Origin: Streptomyces sp. TLI_235
GTDB lineage: Bacteria; Actinomycetota; Actinomycetes; Streptomycetales; Streptomycetaceae
DNA length: 64,000 nt
Direction of reading: 5' to 3'
Assembly (NCBI GenBank): GCA_002300355.1
Contig: NSGV01000001.1
Coordinates: forward strand, 2,108,001-2,172,000
In this document: one piece after another, positions 28,541 through 36,378 of the stretch
How positions within the stretch are numbered: the first letter of the stretch is position 1
Layout: every line of letters starts with the position of its first letter
The notes under the pieces: model-generated
What the model saw: the letters and a program-made list of their open reading frames with translations, nothing else
Database searches by the model: none
What the model was told of the DNA's origin: nothing
Made by a program: the position numbers and the translations under genes

Positions 28541-29184
28541 CGGACGGCTCCGGCGGCTTGCCGTTCCGGTGACTGCCCGGGCACCGGCGCCGTGTCCCCG
28601 CGCTCCCCGGCCCCGGTGCCCGGCTCCGCGGGGCGGCGTCGGGCGGCCATCGCGAGCGCCCCGACCAGGACGCCGGCCGCGGCGCCCACCGCGGTGTCCA
28701 GCGCGGCGGAGGGCGAGGAGGGCCCGTCCGGCGAGGCGGCCCGGGCCAGCGGGACGAGCTTGACGCCGGTGTCCTGGCTGCTGGTGTTGGCGAAGGCGAT
28801 CAGCGAGGTGGCCACCGCGTCGGCGGCCCGCACCGCGTCGCCGGCGGCCGGGCCGGTGCCGGCGATCTCGATCATCGGGGCGTCCGGCGAGGTGGTGCCG
28901 CGGACGCTGTCCGCCAGCGCGGAGACCGTCCGGCCGGTCTTCGCTGCGGCCGCGACCAGCACCTGCGGCTGCCCCGCAAGCCGGCCGTACGCCTGGGCGA
29001 AGTTGACCGCGGTGGCCCCGTCCCCCGGGTTCTGCGCGACCACCACCACATAGGAGTTGGCGGTGTAGGAGACGGGGGCGACGGCGGCGTAGCCGGCGCC
29101 GGCGGCGGCGCCCAGCGGGACGGCGACGGCCACCGGCCACCAGCGGCGGACGGCGGCCCGGACGGATCGGCGCTGTTCGGACAT
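28537..29184 (-). CDS. Wzz-like chain-length/polysaccharide co-polymerase protein
   Basis: A 215-aa protein with an N-terminal helix (about 13-34, WWPVAVAVPLGAAAGAGYAAV), a periplasmic-type domain of about 110 residues (SYTANSYVVVVAQ..., AQAYGRLAGQPQVLVAAAAKTG), and a second helix (about 158-178). This is the Wzz/CapA-like layout without the Walker motifs of a fused BY-kinase. It probably controls polymer length or export. The start at 29184 has an AAGGAG site. It overlaps the acyltransferase gene by 4 bp. Confidence 0.79.
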   Translation of the reverse strand: MSEQRRSVRAAVRRWWPVAVAVPLGAAAGAGYAAVAPVSYTANSYVVVVAQNPGDGATAVNFAQAYGRLAGQPQVLVAAAAKTGRTVSALADSVRGTTSPDAPMIEIAGTGPAAGDAVRAADAVATSLIAFANTSSQDTGVKLVPLARAASPDGPSSPSAALDTAVGAAAGVLVGALAMAARRRPAEPGTGAGERGDTAPVPGQSPERQAAGAVR

Positions 29185-29219
29185 CGGAACTCCTTGACTC
29201 GGTCGGTGGTTTCGCACGT

Positions 29220-30359
29220 TCAGGCCCACAGGGCGGCCGGCCGGGGCGCCGCGGTGCGGGCGGGGCCGAGCCGGTCGTAGAGGTCGGCGAGTTCGGCGGC
29301 GATCCGCGCGATGTCGTAGTGGTGGACGGCGGGCGGCGGCGGGAGCCGGCGCGGCGGCGCGGTACGCAGGGCGTCCAGCGCCTCGGTGTACGCCTCGGCG
29401 GTGGACGGCAGCCGGCGGGCCCCGGGGGCGGCGTCCGGGCCCAGCGCGTCCAGCGCCGGGCAGGCGGTGCGGAGCACCGGCAGGCCCGCCGCGAGGCCCT
29501 CCAGCACCGTCAGCCCGAAGGTCTCCTCGGTCGAGGGCGCCGCCAACACGTCCATGGCGGCGAGCAGTTCGGGGACGTCGTCGCGCTCGCCGGTGAACAC
29601 CGCGGTCACCCCGGCCCGCGCGGCATGCGCCGCCAGGGCGGCGCGCTCCGGCCCCTCCCCCACCAGCAGCATCCGGGTCTCCGGGCCGCCCGGCCGGGCC
29701 GCGAGTGCGGCCAGCGCCTCGACCAGCACCGCGAACCGCTTGCCGGGCACCAGCCGCCCCACCGCGCCGACCGTGAACGCCCCGGCCGGCAGGCCGAGTT
29801 CGGCACGGACCGCGGTCCGGCGGGCGGCCGGCACGGCGTACCCGGCGGCGTCGATGCCGTTGGGCAGCAGGTGGACGCGGTGCTCGGGCACCCCCCAGTC
29901 GCGCAGGGTGTCGGCGACCTGGCCGGAGACCGCGACGGTGGTGCGGCCGAGGCGTTCGGCGGCCAGGTAGAGCGCCCGGACGCCGCGACCGGCGGGCCGG
30001 CCCTCGATCACCCCGGGGTGCAGCGAGTGCTCGGTCGCCAGCACGGTGCGCACGCCGGCCAGCCGGGCGGCCAGCCGGCCGTACAGCCCGGCCCGGTAGA
30101 GGTGGGTGTGCACCGCGTGGTAGCGGCGGGTGCGGATCAGCCTGGTCAGCCTGGGCAGCACCGCGAGGTCGCGGTTGCCGCGCATGTCCAGCTCGTGCAC
30201 CGCGAAGCCGTCCGCGCGCAGAGCCTCGGCGACCGTGCCCGGATTGGTGAGGACAGCCACCTCGCAGTGGTGGCGGTCGGGCAAGTGGCGCAGCAGCAGG
30301 TGGAGTTGGCGTTCGGCGCCGCCCGCAGCGAGGCCGGTGACCACGTGCAGGACCTTCAT
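29220..30359 (-). CDS. GT4 family glycosyltransferase
   Basis: A 379-aa GT-B enzyme (family GT4-like). N-terminal VLHVVTGLAAGGAERQLHLLLRHL and C-terminal acceptor/donor segments VGAVGRLVPGKRF, VLAAPSTEETFGLTVLEGLAAGLPVLRT with the E-x7-E pair. It probably adds a sugar to the lipid-linked repeat unit on the cytosolic face of the membrane. The donor is unknown. Its ATG overlaps the deacetylase stop by 4 bp; the Wzz-like gene follows 35 bp later. Confidence 0.9.
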   Translation of the reverse strand: MKVLHVVTGLAAGGAERQLHLLLRHLPDRHHCEVAVLTNPGTVAEALRADGFAVHELDMRGNRDLAVLPRLTRLIRTRRYHAVHTHLYRAGLYGRLAARLAGVRTVLATEHSLHPGVIEGRPAGRGVRALYLAAERLGRTTVAVSGQVADTLRDWGVPEHRVHLLPNGIDAAGYAVPAARRTAVRAELGLPAGAFTVGAVGRLVPGKRFAVLVEALAALAARPGGPETRMLLVGEGPERAALAAHAARAGVTAVFTGERDDVPELLAAMDVLAAPSTEETFGLTVLEGLAAGLPVLRTACPALDALGPDAAPGARRLPSTAEAYTEALDALRTAPPRRLPPPPAVHHYDIARIAAELADLYDRLGPARTAAPRPAALWA

Positions 30360-31162
30360 CTGACGGCCTCCTGCCGGGCGGCGGGCACGGGGCTGCCGCC
30401 GCGCAGGCCCGTCACGGCGTCCCGCCAGTGGTGCCGGCCCTGCTTGGCGAGCAGCCGCAGCGCCCCGTCACGGTCGCCGACGTAGCAGCGGGGCAGCGCG
30501 AACCGGCCGGTGAGCTCGCCGTGCTCGATGGCGCAGGCGTACTGGTAGCCGGCGTCGCGAACGGCCTCCGCGGCGGGCCGGTCGACCGCCCCGTACGGGT
30601 AGCAGAAGCCGGTGACCGGGCCGCCGACCAGCTGCTCCAGGGCGCGGCGGCTGCCCCGGGCCTGGTCGGCGAGCTCGTCCGCGCCCAGCCCGGGCAGCGC
30701 CTTGTGGGAGAGCCCGTGCGAGCCGATCTCCCAGCCGGCGGCGGCGAGTTCGACCACCTCGTCGACGGTGAGCAGCGGCTTGCGCGGGCCGTCCGGGTCC
30801 CAGCCGTTGTGGCCGCCGAGCAGGTCGGGCACCACGTACGCGCTCGCCGTGAAGCCGTGCCGGCGGAGCACCGGAGCCGCGTGGCGGGCGAAGTCGGCGT
30901 AGCCGTCGTCGAAGGTGAGGCCGACCAGCCGGGCGGCGGTGCCGGCGGCGCGGGCGCGGAGCAGTTCGCGGACGCTGACCCCGCGCCGGCCGCTGCGGGC
31001 CAGCCAGGCCATCTGCGCGGCGAAGCGCTCGGGGCTGACGGTGAGCAGGTACGGGTCCTGCTCCTCGCGGGTGATCGAGTGGTACATCAGGATCCACGGC
31101 GCCGTTCTGGCCGGGTGGGCCTGGCCGGGCAGGGTGGGGTGGCGGGCCGGTTCAGCGTCCAT
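30356..31162 (-). CDS. Polysaccharide deacetylase (NodB homology domain)
   Basis: A 268-aa carbohydrate esterase family 4-type protein. The metal motif is LTFDDGYADF (Asp-Asp) and GSHGLSHKALPG (His-x3-His), with the later FCYPYG pattern. It removes N-acetyl groups from sugars of a polymer or a lipid-linked unit. No signal peptide is visible, so it may act in the cytosol. The start at 31162 follows GAGAGGAAG. It overlaps the flippase 3' end by 11 bp and the GT4 gene by 4 bp. Confidence 0.9.
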   Translation of the reverse strand: MDAEPARHPTLPGQAHPARTAPWILMYHSITREEQDPYLLTVSPERFAAQMAWLARSGRRGVSVRELLRARAAGTAARLVGLTFDDGYADFARHAAPVLRRHGFTASAYVVPDLLGGHNGWDPDGPRKPLLTVDEVVELAAAGWEIGSHGLSHKALPGLGADELADQARGSRRALEQLVGGPVTGFCYPYGAVDRPAAEAVRDAGYQYACAIEHGELTGRFALPRCYVGDRDGALRLLAKQGRHHWRDAVTGLRGGSPVPAARQEAVR

Positions 31163-32858
31163 GGGGCTTCCTCTCAGCAGCCTGGGTGACCGGGCCCGCG
31201 GCCCGGAGAAGGGCGCGCACCGGGTCACGGACCTCGGGAGCGCCGAGGACCGTGCCGAGCCCGGCGAAGACGAGTGCGACGGTGAGTCCGCCGAGCAGGG
31301 TGGCCGGCAGCGGCCCGGACGGTCCGGAGGCCGCCACCGCGCCCGCCGCGGCGGCGCCCACCGCGGCGGCCAGCAGCCGGGCCTGGCCGCCGAGGACGCG
31401 CCGCAGCCGCAGCGCGATGCCCCGCAGCAGCAGGCCGCGCAGCAGCAGCACGGCGGCCGTGGTGATCCCGGCCGCGTTGCCCGCGGCGAGCCCGAGCGCG
31501 CCGTACCGCGGGGTGGCGGCCAGACCGACCCCGGCGGTGACCAGCAGGCCGGCGGCCATCGCGGCGACCGGGTACCAGTCCAGCGGCCGCAGCCGGGAAC
31601 CGGCCGGCCGCGGGTCGGCGGCCCGGCGGACGACGGGCCGCAGCGAGAAGAACGGCCGGACCATCACGCCGATCAGCGCCTGGGCCGGCAGGCCCAAGCT
31701 GTAGACCCGGATCACCTCGGCGGTGGCGGCGGTGTCGTGCGGGCCGAACGCGCCGCGCTGGAAGAGCAGCGCGACCACGGACGGGGCGCAGGCCATCAGG
31801 AAGGCGGTACCCAGCAGCACGACCGCGGCGGCCTGGCCGAGGTCCTTCTCGACCCGGTCCCGGGCGGCGGCCAGATCCCCGGCGGCGAGCGCCCTGGCGA
31901 CCAGCGGGAAGGTCACCGTGACGATCAGGATGCCCGCCGTCATGGCGAGTTGGGAGATCTTGGCCGCATAGTTGAGGTGCGAGATGGTGCCCGGCGGCAG
32001 GCCGGAGCCTAGGTAGCGCTCGACGAACACCTGGGCCTGCCGGGTGAGGGTGAACGCGGCCACCGGCAGTATCGCCAGCGGGATCAGGACCAGCCCGGCG
32101 TCCGCCGTCCGCGCCCGCTCCGGCCGGCGGCGGCGGGAGCGCAGCCGCCGGCCGGCGACCAGCAGCAGTCCGGCCATCAGCAGGCTGCCGAGGGCGACGC
32201 CGAGCGCGGCGGACCGCACCCCGAGCAGCGCGTGCCCGCCGAGCAGCACGGCGAGGATGCCCAGGTTGTAGGCCACGTAGATACCCGCCGGGGCGGTGAA
32301 CCGGTGGTGGGCGCGGAGCATCGAGCAGAGGTAGCCGACCACGCCGAACGGCAGCACGGTGAGCGCTGTGATCCTCGTACAGGTGACGGCGAGCGCCGGG
32401 TCGGCGAGGCCGGGGGCGAGCAGGCCGACCAGCGGGCCGGCGCCGACGGCGGCGGCGAGGGTGATGGTGCAGAGCGCGAGCAGCAGCCAGGGCAGCGTGG
32501 CGCGCACCAACTGCCGTACCGGGTCCGGCCCGTGGGGCCGCTCCTCGCGCAGCACCAGGGCCAGGCTGAACGCCGGGACCATCAGGAAGGCCATCGCGTC
32601 CTCGATGAGCAGCGGCGCGGCGGTCTCCGGCACCGTCCAGGCGACGAGGAAGGCGTCGGTGCCCTGGTTGGCGCCGAAGTACCGGGCGAGCAGCAGGTCG
32701 CGGAACAGGCCCAGGCCGGACCCGGCGGCGCTCAGCACGGCGGTGACGCCGAAGGCGCGGGCGACGAAGCCGCCTCGGCGGCGCCGGGCGGCGTGCCGCG
32801 GCCCGGGGACGGCGGGGTGTGCCGGCCGGGCGGCCGTGGTCGGGCGGTCGCCGTTCAT
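31152..32858 (-). CDS. MurJ/MviN-like lipid-linked oligosaccharide flippase
   Basis: A 568-aa polytopic protein of the MOP superfamily, MurJ/MviN branch, with about 13-14 helices. FVARAFGVTAVLSAAGSGLGLFRDLLLARYFGANQGTDAFLVAWTVPE is the standard opening. In this cluster it probably acts like Wzx, moving the undecaprenyl-linked repeat unit across the membrane. A chromosomal MurJ for lipid II is likely encoded elsewhere. ATG at 32858 overlaps the ligase stop (ATGA). Confidence 0.87.
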   Translation of the reverse strand: MNGDRPTTAARPAHPAVPGPRHAARRRRGGFVARAFGVTAVLSAAGSGLGLFRDLLLARYFGANQGTDAFLVAWTVPETAAPLLIEDAMAFLMVPAFSLALVLREERPHGPDPVRQLVRATLPWLLLALCTITLAAAVGAGPLVGLLAPGLADPALAVTCTRITALTVLPFGVVGYLCSMLRAHHRFTAPAGIYVAYNLGILAVLLGGHALLGVRSAALGVALGSLLMAGLLLVAGRRLRSRRRRPERARTADAGLVLIPLAILPVAAFTLTRQAQVFVERYLGSGLPPGTISHLNYAAKISQLAMTAGILIVTVTFPLVARALAAGDLAAARDRVEKDLGQAAAVVLLGTAFLMACAPSVVALLFQRGAFGPHDTAATAEVIRVYSLGLPAQALIGVMVRPFFSLRPVVRRAADPRPAGSRLRPLDWYPVAAMAAGLLVTAGVGLAATPRYGALGLAAGNAAGITTAAVLLLRGLLLRGIALRLRRVLGGQARLLAAAVGAAAAGAVAASGPSGPLPATLLGGLTVALVFAGLGTVLGAPEVRDPVRALLRAAGPVTQAAERKPHGR

Positions 32859-34603
32859 GCCGCCTCCGCGGCCACCGGGCCCGGGTGTGCGGCCCGGGCG
32901 GCGAGGCCGAGCACCACCGAGGTCAGCACGGTGGTGGTGCCGCCGATGTCGGCGTAGAGGAAGTCGACCAGGATCCAGACCAGCAGGGCGAGGGCGGCGA
33001 GGGCGCCACCGCGGGCCCGGCGCAGGCATCCGGTGAGCAGGGCGAGGAAGAGCGCGGCGTAGGCGGTGATGCCCAGCAGGCCCTGCTCGCTGAGCACCAG
33101 GAAGTACATGTTGTGCGGCGAGAGCAGCGGTTCGCGCTGGAAGCCGATGGTGGAGTCGGCCGCGTCGCTGCCCGAGGAGAGCCGCAACGGGGCGTGGCCG
33201 TCGCGGAGTTGCTGGAAGACCTTCGGGCCGGCGCCGGTCACCGGGTGGTCCTGCCAGATCCGTTCGGCGGTGGCCCACAGGTCGTAGCGGTCGCTGACGG
33301 ACTGGTCGGGGGCGGCCTGCACCGAGCCGATGCTCCCCAGCCGTTCGGCCACTCCGGAGGCCCCGAGGCCGAGGCCGCCGACCAGCGCCACCGCGGCGGC
33401 CGCACCGAGCACCGCGCAGCGCAGCGCGAGCCGGGCGTCGGCCCGGAGCATCAGCACGGCGACGGCCGCGGCGCAGGCGATCCAGCTGCCCCGGCTGAAG
33501 GAGACCGCGAGCGGGAAGGTGAGCAGCGCGGCCGCGGCGTACAGGGCACGGCGCAGGGCCGGCCGGCCGCCGGGGCCGCGCTCGCCCAGCGCGAGGGCGA
33601 GCGCGGCCAGCAGGCCGAAGCTGACCACGGTGGACATCGCCATGATGTCCAGGGCGCCGAACGTGCCGACGGCGCGCACGGGTTGGCCGGCGTACGAGGC
33701 GCCGGTGCGGGTCAGGTACTGCTGGGCGCCGACCGTGCCCTCGACCAGCGCGGCGGCGACGAAGGCGCCCAGCACCAGCCGCCGGTCGGCCCGGGTGCGC
33801 AGCGCGCAGGCGACCGCGGCCGGTACCAGGACGAAGATCTGCACCAGCCGGACGAAGCCGGTGGTGCTCGCCTGCGGGTCGACGGAGGCGAGGGTGGCGG
33901 CGGCGGCCGCGCAGACCACCGCGCCGAACAGCAGGCAGACGGTGCGGTCCAGCCGGGCGCGGCCGCGCAGCAGGTCGGCGGCGGTCAGCGCGACCAGCAG
34001 CAGCGAGGCGAGGTCGGCCGGGGTGATGTGGACGGCGGCGGTGACGTCCTTCTCGCCGGTGGGCACACAGACCAGCAGCACGGTGGCGGCGGCGGCCGCG
34101 GCGGCCGGCCGCGGCCGGGCGGGCAGCCGGCGGAGCAGCGGCCGCCGTGCGCCACCGGCGGGCGACACCCGCCGAGCGGGCGACACCTGCCTTGAGCCGA
34201 GAGGCCCGCCGGGAGCGACGAAGGAGCGAGGGAGCAACGACCGTCGGCGCCACGTCAAGAGGGCCCAGAGGCGAGCGGGCGACACCCGCCCCGAGCCGAA
34301 GGGCCCGCCGGTGCCGAAAGAGAGGCGCGAGGGAGCGACGAAGGAGCGAGGGAGCAACGACCGTCGGCGCCACGTCAAGAGGGCCCAGAGGCGAGCGGGC
34401 GACACCCGCCCCGAGCCGAAGGGCCCGCCGGTGCCGAAAGAGAGGCGCGAGGGAGCGACGAAGGAGCGAGGGAGCAACGACCGTCGGCGCCGGGTCAGGA
34501 GGGCCCGGAGGAGAGCGGGCGACGAAACAGCGCGAGGGAGCAACGACCGTCGGCGCCGGGTCAAGAGGGCCCGGAGGCGAGCGGGCGAGTAACAGAGGGC
34601 CAT
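32855..34603 (-). CDS. O-antigen ligase/Wzy-like polymerase with repeat-expanded N-terminus
   Basis: From ATG 34603 the protein is 582 aa. Residues about 150-582 are a polytopic Wzy_C/WaaL-like membrane protein (about ten helices; SFSRGSWIACAA, ERIWQDHPVTGAGPKVFQQL, LLSPHNMYFLVLSEQGLLG). Such proteins polymerise or ligate lipid-linked glycan units outside the membrane. Residues 8-about 145 are a basic repeat, unit SPARLWALLTWRRRSLLPRS plus 20 more residues, encoded by the array 34158-34580. ATG 34603 lies 3 bp after the previous stop with GGGAG eight bases before it, so this start looks real. GTG 34168, just past the array, is an alternative but has no ribosome site. Confidence 0.78.
   Translation of the reverse strand: MALCYSPARLRALLTRRRRSLLPRAVSSPALLRALLTRRRRSLLPRSFVAPSRLSFGTGGPFGSGRVSPARLWALLTWRRRSLLPRSFVAPSRLSFGTGGPFGSGRVSPARLWALLTWRRRSLLPRSFVAPGGPLGSRQVSPARRVSPAGGARRPLLRRLPARPRPAAAAAAATVLLVCVPTGEKDVTAAVHITPADLASLLLVALTAADLLRGRARLDRTVCLLFGAVVCAAAAATLASVDPQASTTGFVRLVQIFVLVPAAVACALRTRADRRLVLGAFVAAALVEGTVGAQQYLTRTGASYAGQPVRAVGTFGALDIMAMSTVVSFGLLAALALALGERGPGGRPALRRALYAAAALLTFPLAVSFSRGSWIACAAAVAVLMLRADARLALRCAVLGAAAAVALVGGLGLGASGVAERLGSIGSVQAAPDQSVSDRYDLWATAERIWQDHPVTGAGPKVFQQLRDGHAPLRLSSGSDAADSTIGFQREPLLSPHNMYFLVLSEQGLLGITAYAALFLALLTGCLRRARGGALAALALLVWILVDFLYADIGGTTTVLTSVVLGLAARAAHPGPVAAEAA
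34158..34580. repeat. In-frame tandem repeat array, 120-bp unit
   Basis: Units start at 34158 (18 bp fragment), 34176 (99 bp), 34275 (120 bp), 34395 (120 bp) and 34515 (66 bp), with another short fragment at 34581. Each begins GCGGGCGAC. The first 60 bases of the two 120-bp copies are identical, and they differ only near the end (CCACGTCAAGAGGGCCCAG versus CCGGGTCAGGAGGGCCCGG). The 99- and 66-bp copies are deletions of 21 and 54 bp. Every unit length is a multiple of three, so the ligase frame stays open. Confidence 0.9.
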
Positions 34604-34606
34604 CGC

Positions 34607-36097
34607 TCAGCTCCCGTCCGGGTTGAGCATGAGGGCGGCGGTGCGGAGCAGGATCTTGGCGTCCTGCCAGAGGCTCCAGCTCTCGATGTAGCGGTTGTCG
34701 AAGCGGGCCCGGTCCTCGATGGAGGTGTCGCCGCGTAGGCCGTTGACCTGGGCGAGGCCGGTGAGCCCGGCCGGGACGCGGTGCCGGTCCTGGTACTCGG
34801 GGTAGGCCTGGCCGAAGCGCATGACGAAGTAGGGGCGCTCGGGGCGGGGGCCGACCAGGCTCATGTCGCCGCGCACCACGTTCCACAGCTGCGGGAGTTC
34901 ATCCAGCGAGGTGCGGCGCAGCAGCCGGCCGACGGCGCCCATCCGGTGGTCCTGGGAGATGTTCCAGCGGGTGGCCGACTCGTGCTCGTTGCTGGGGCGC
35001 AGGGTGCGGAACTTGAGCACGGTGAAGACCTGCCCGTCGAGGCCGGTGCGCTGCTGGCGGAAGAGCACGCCGGGGCCGGTGTCGAAGCGGACGGCGAGGG
35101 CGCAGGCGGCGAGTACCGGGGAGAGCAGCAGCAGGCCGAGGCCGGCGGCGGCGATGTCCAGGGCGCGCTTGACGGCCCAGCCGGGGCGGCGCACGGCGGG
35201 CCGTTCCAGTGGCAGGCAGGGGAAGCCCCAGAGCTGGTCGGTGCCGCGCCGGCCGAGTGCGGCGTACTCGCGCAGCTGGGGCACCACCCAGACCCGGCAG
35301 CCGAGCCGCGCTGCGGTGCGCAGGGCGGCGGCGGTGGCGGCGTCGTCGGCGGCGCCCTCGGTGGCGATCACGTGGTGGATCCGCTTGCGGCGGATCTGGC
35401 TCTCCAGGGCGCCGTGGCCGCCGAGCAGGCGCAGCGGGGCGTCCGGGGCGAGCAGGACGGGCTGCGAGTCGAGGTAGCCGACCGGGCGCAGCCCGTACTC
35501 GCGGTGTTCGAGGAGGGCGGCGGCGATCCGCTGGCCGAGCTGGCCCGCGCCGAGCACCAGGGTGGGGCTGGGGCGCCGGCGGCGGGCGCGGCGCAGCAGG
35601 GCGTAGGCGGCGGCCCGGCCGAGGCAGGCGAGCAGGGTGAACGCGGCGAGCAGGGCGGTCAGCCGGAGCAGCGGGGCGGGGCCGAGGACGGAGCGGCCGG
35701 GGCCGAGGCAGGCGGCGAGGGTGACGGCGAAGGCGGTGGAGACGGCGGCGCGGCCGGCGAGGGCGGGGAGGTCGTCGAGGGCGGACACGGTGAGCCGGCT
35801 GCGGTAGAGGCCGCCGGCGAGGTTGAGCGGGAGGAGCAGGGCGAGCAGGGCGGCGGTCAGCCGCGGGGGGCCGGGGGCGGTGAGTGCCGCGGCGGCGGCG
35901 AGTGCGAGGACGTCGCAGCCGAGCAGTCCGGCCGGGAGGGCGACCCGAGAGCGGATCGGCCGGCGGTGGCGGCCGACCTGCGGTACCGGGCGCACCCGGG
36001 TACCGGCGGCGGGCCGGTCGAGCAGCTCGGTGCCGAGCCGCTGCCGGGCCGACAACGGCCCGCCCGGTCGCGGCACGCTCTCGTGGTCAATGGTCAT
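34607..36097 (-). CDS. Exopolysaccharide polyprenyl glycosylphosphotransferase (priming enzyme)
   Basis: A 496-aa protein of the WcaJ/CpsE type: four to five N-terminal helices (about 50-170), a Rossmann-like central region (TLVLGAGQLGQRIAAALLEHREYGLRPVGYLDSQ), and a catalytic C-terminal domain with KRALDIAAAGLGLLLLSPVL, LFRQQRTGLDGQVFTVLKFRTL, RRTSLDELPQLWNVVRGDMSLVGPRPE and VPAGLTGLAQVNG. It transfers a sugar-1-phosphate to undecaprenyl phosphate to begin the repeat unit. ATG 36097 starts the main operon; a near-perfect 22-bp palindrome lies about 120 bp upstream. Confidence 0.94.
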   Translation of the reverse strand: MTIDHESVPRPGGPLSARQRLGTELLDRPAAGTRVRPVPQVGRHRRPIRSRVALPAGLLGCDVLALAAAAALTAPGPPRLTAALLALLLPLNLAGGLYRSRLTVSALDDLPALAGRAAVSTAFAVTLAACLGPGRSVLGPAPLLRLTALLAAFTLLACLGRAAAYALLRRARRRRPSPTLVLGAGQLGQRIAAALLEHREYGLRPVGYLDSQPVLLAPDAPLRLLGGHGALESQIRRKRIHHVIATEGAADDAATAAALRTAARLGCRVWVVPQLREYAALGRRGTDQLWGFPCLPLERPAVRRPGWAVKRALDIAAAGLGLLLLSPVLAACALAVRFDTGPGVLFRQQRTGLDGQVFTVLKFRTLRPSNEHESATRWNISQDHRMGAVGRLLRRTSLDELPQLWNVVRGDMSLVGPRPERPYFVMRFGQAYPEYQDRHRVPAGLTGLAQVNGLRGDTSIEDRARFDNRYIESWSLWQDAKILLRTAALMLNPDGS

Positions 36098-36217
36098 CGG
36101 TGCGCGAACTCCCCTGTGGTGTACCCGCGGTCGCGGGGGTGCCGACCGGTCCGTACCGGCCCGGCGCTGGGCGCGGCGAAGTGGACCCTCCGAACAGGCG
36201 CGAATCAGGCAAAATCA

Positions 36218-36239
36218 GACAACAGCGATCGCCGTTGTC
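36218..36239. promoter_or_regulatory. 22-bp near-perfect palindrome upstream of the exopolysaccharide operon
   Basis: Arms GACAAC and GTTGTC flank the perfect centre GCGATCGC, with a single mismatched pair between arm and centre (20 of 22 bases symmetrical). It lies 121 bp before the priming-enzyme ATG and after a short AT-richer stretch. A candidate operator for a dimeric regulator, not obviously encoded nearby. Confidence 0.5.
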
Positions 36240-36378
36240 ACTGCCGCGAGTTGACGTGCCGTGTCATTCCACCTGCTCATTCGTCGGACTGTCGGACGGC
36301 TCGTACGCGGCGCCCCCGACCCGGCGGCGGCTGCGGACCCGGCAGCGCCCGCGAGGGCTCCCACAGTCGGATAAACGA

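Noticed and set aside
34158..34580. CRISPR array
   Set aside because: The repeat units are contiguous and long (120 bp), without spacers, and no cas genes are nearby. They are plain tandem duplications.
31152..34886. 1244-codon minus-strand frame joining the flippase with upstream sequence
   Set aside because: Only the part from ATG 32858 has family similarity. The rest is a different frame of the ligase and priming-enzyme genes and is low complexity.
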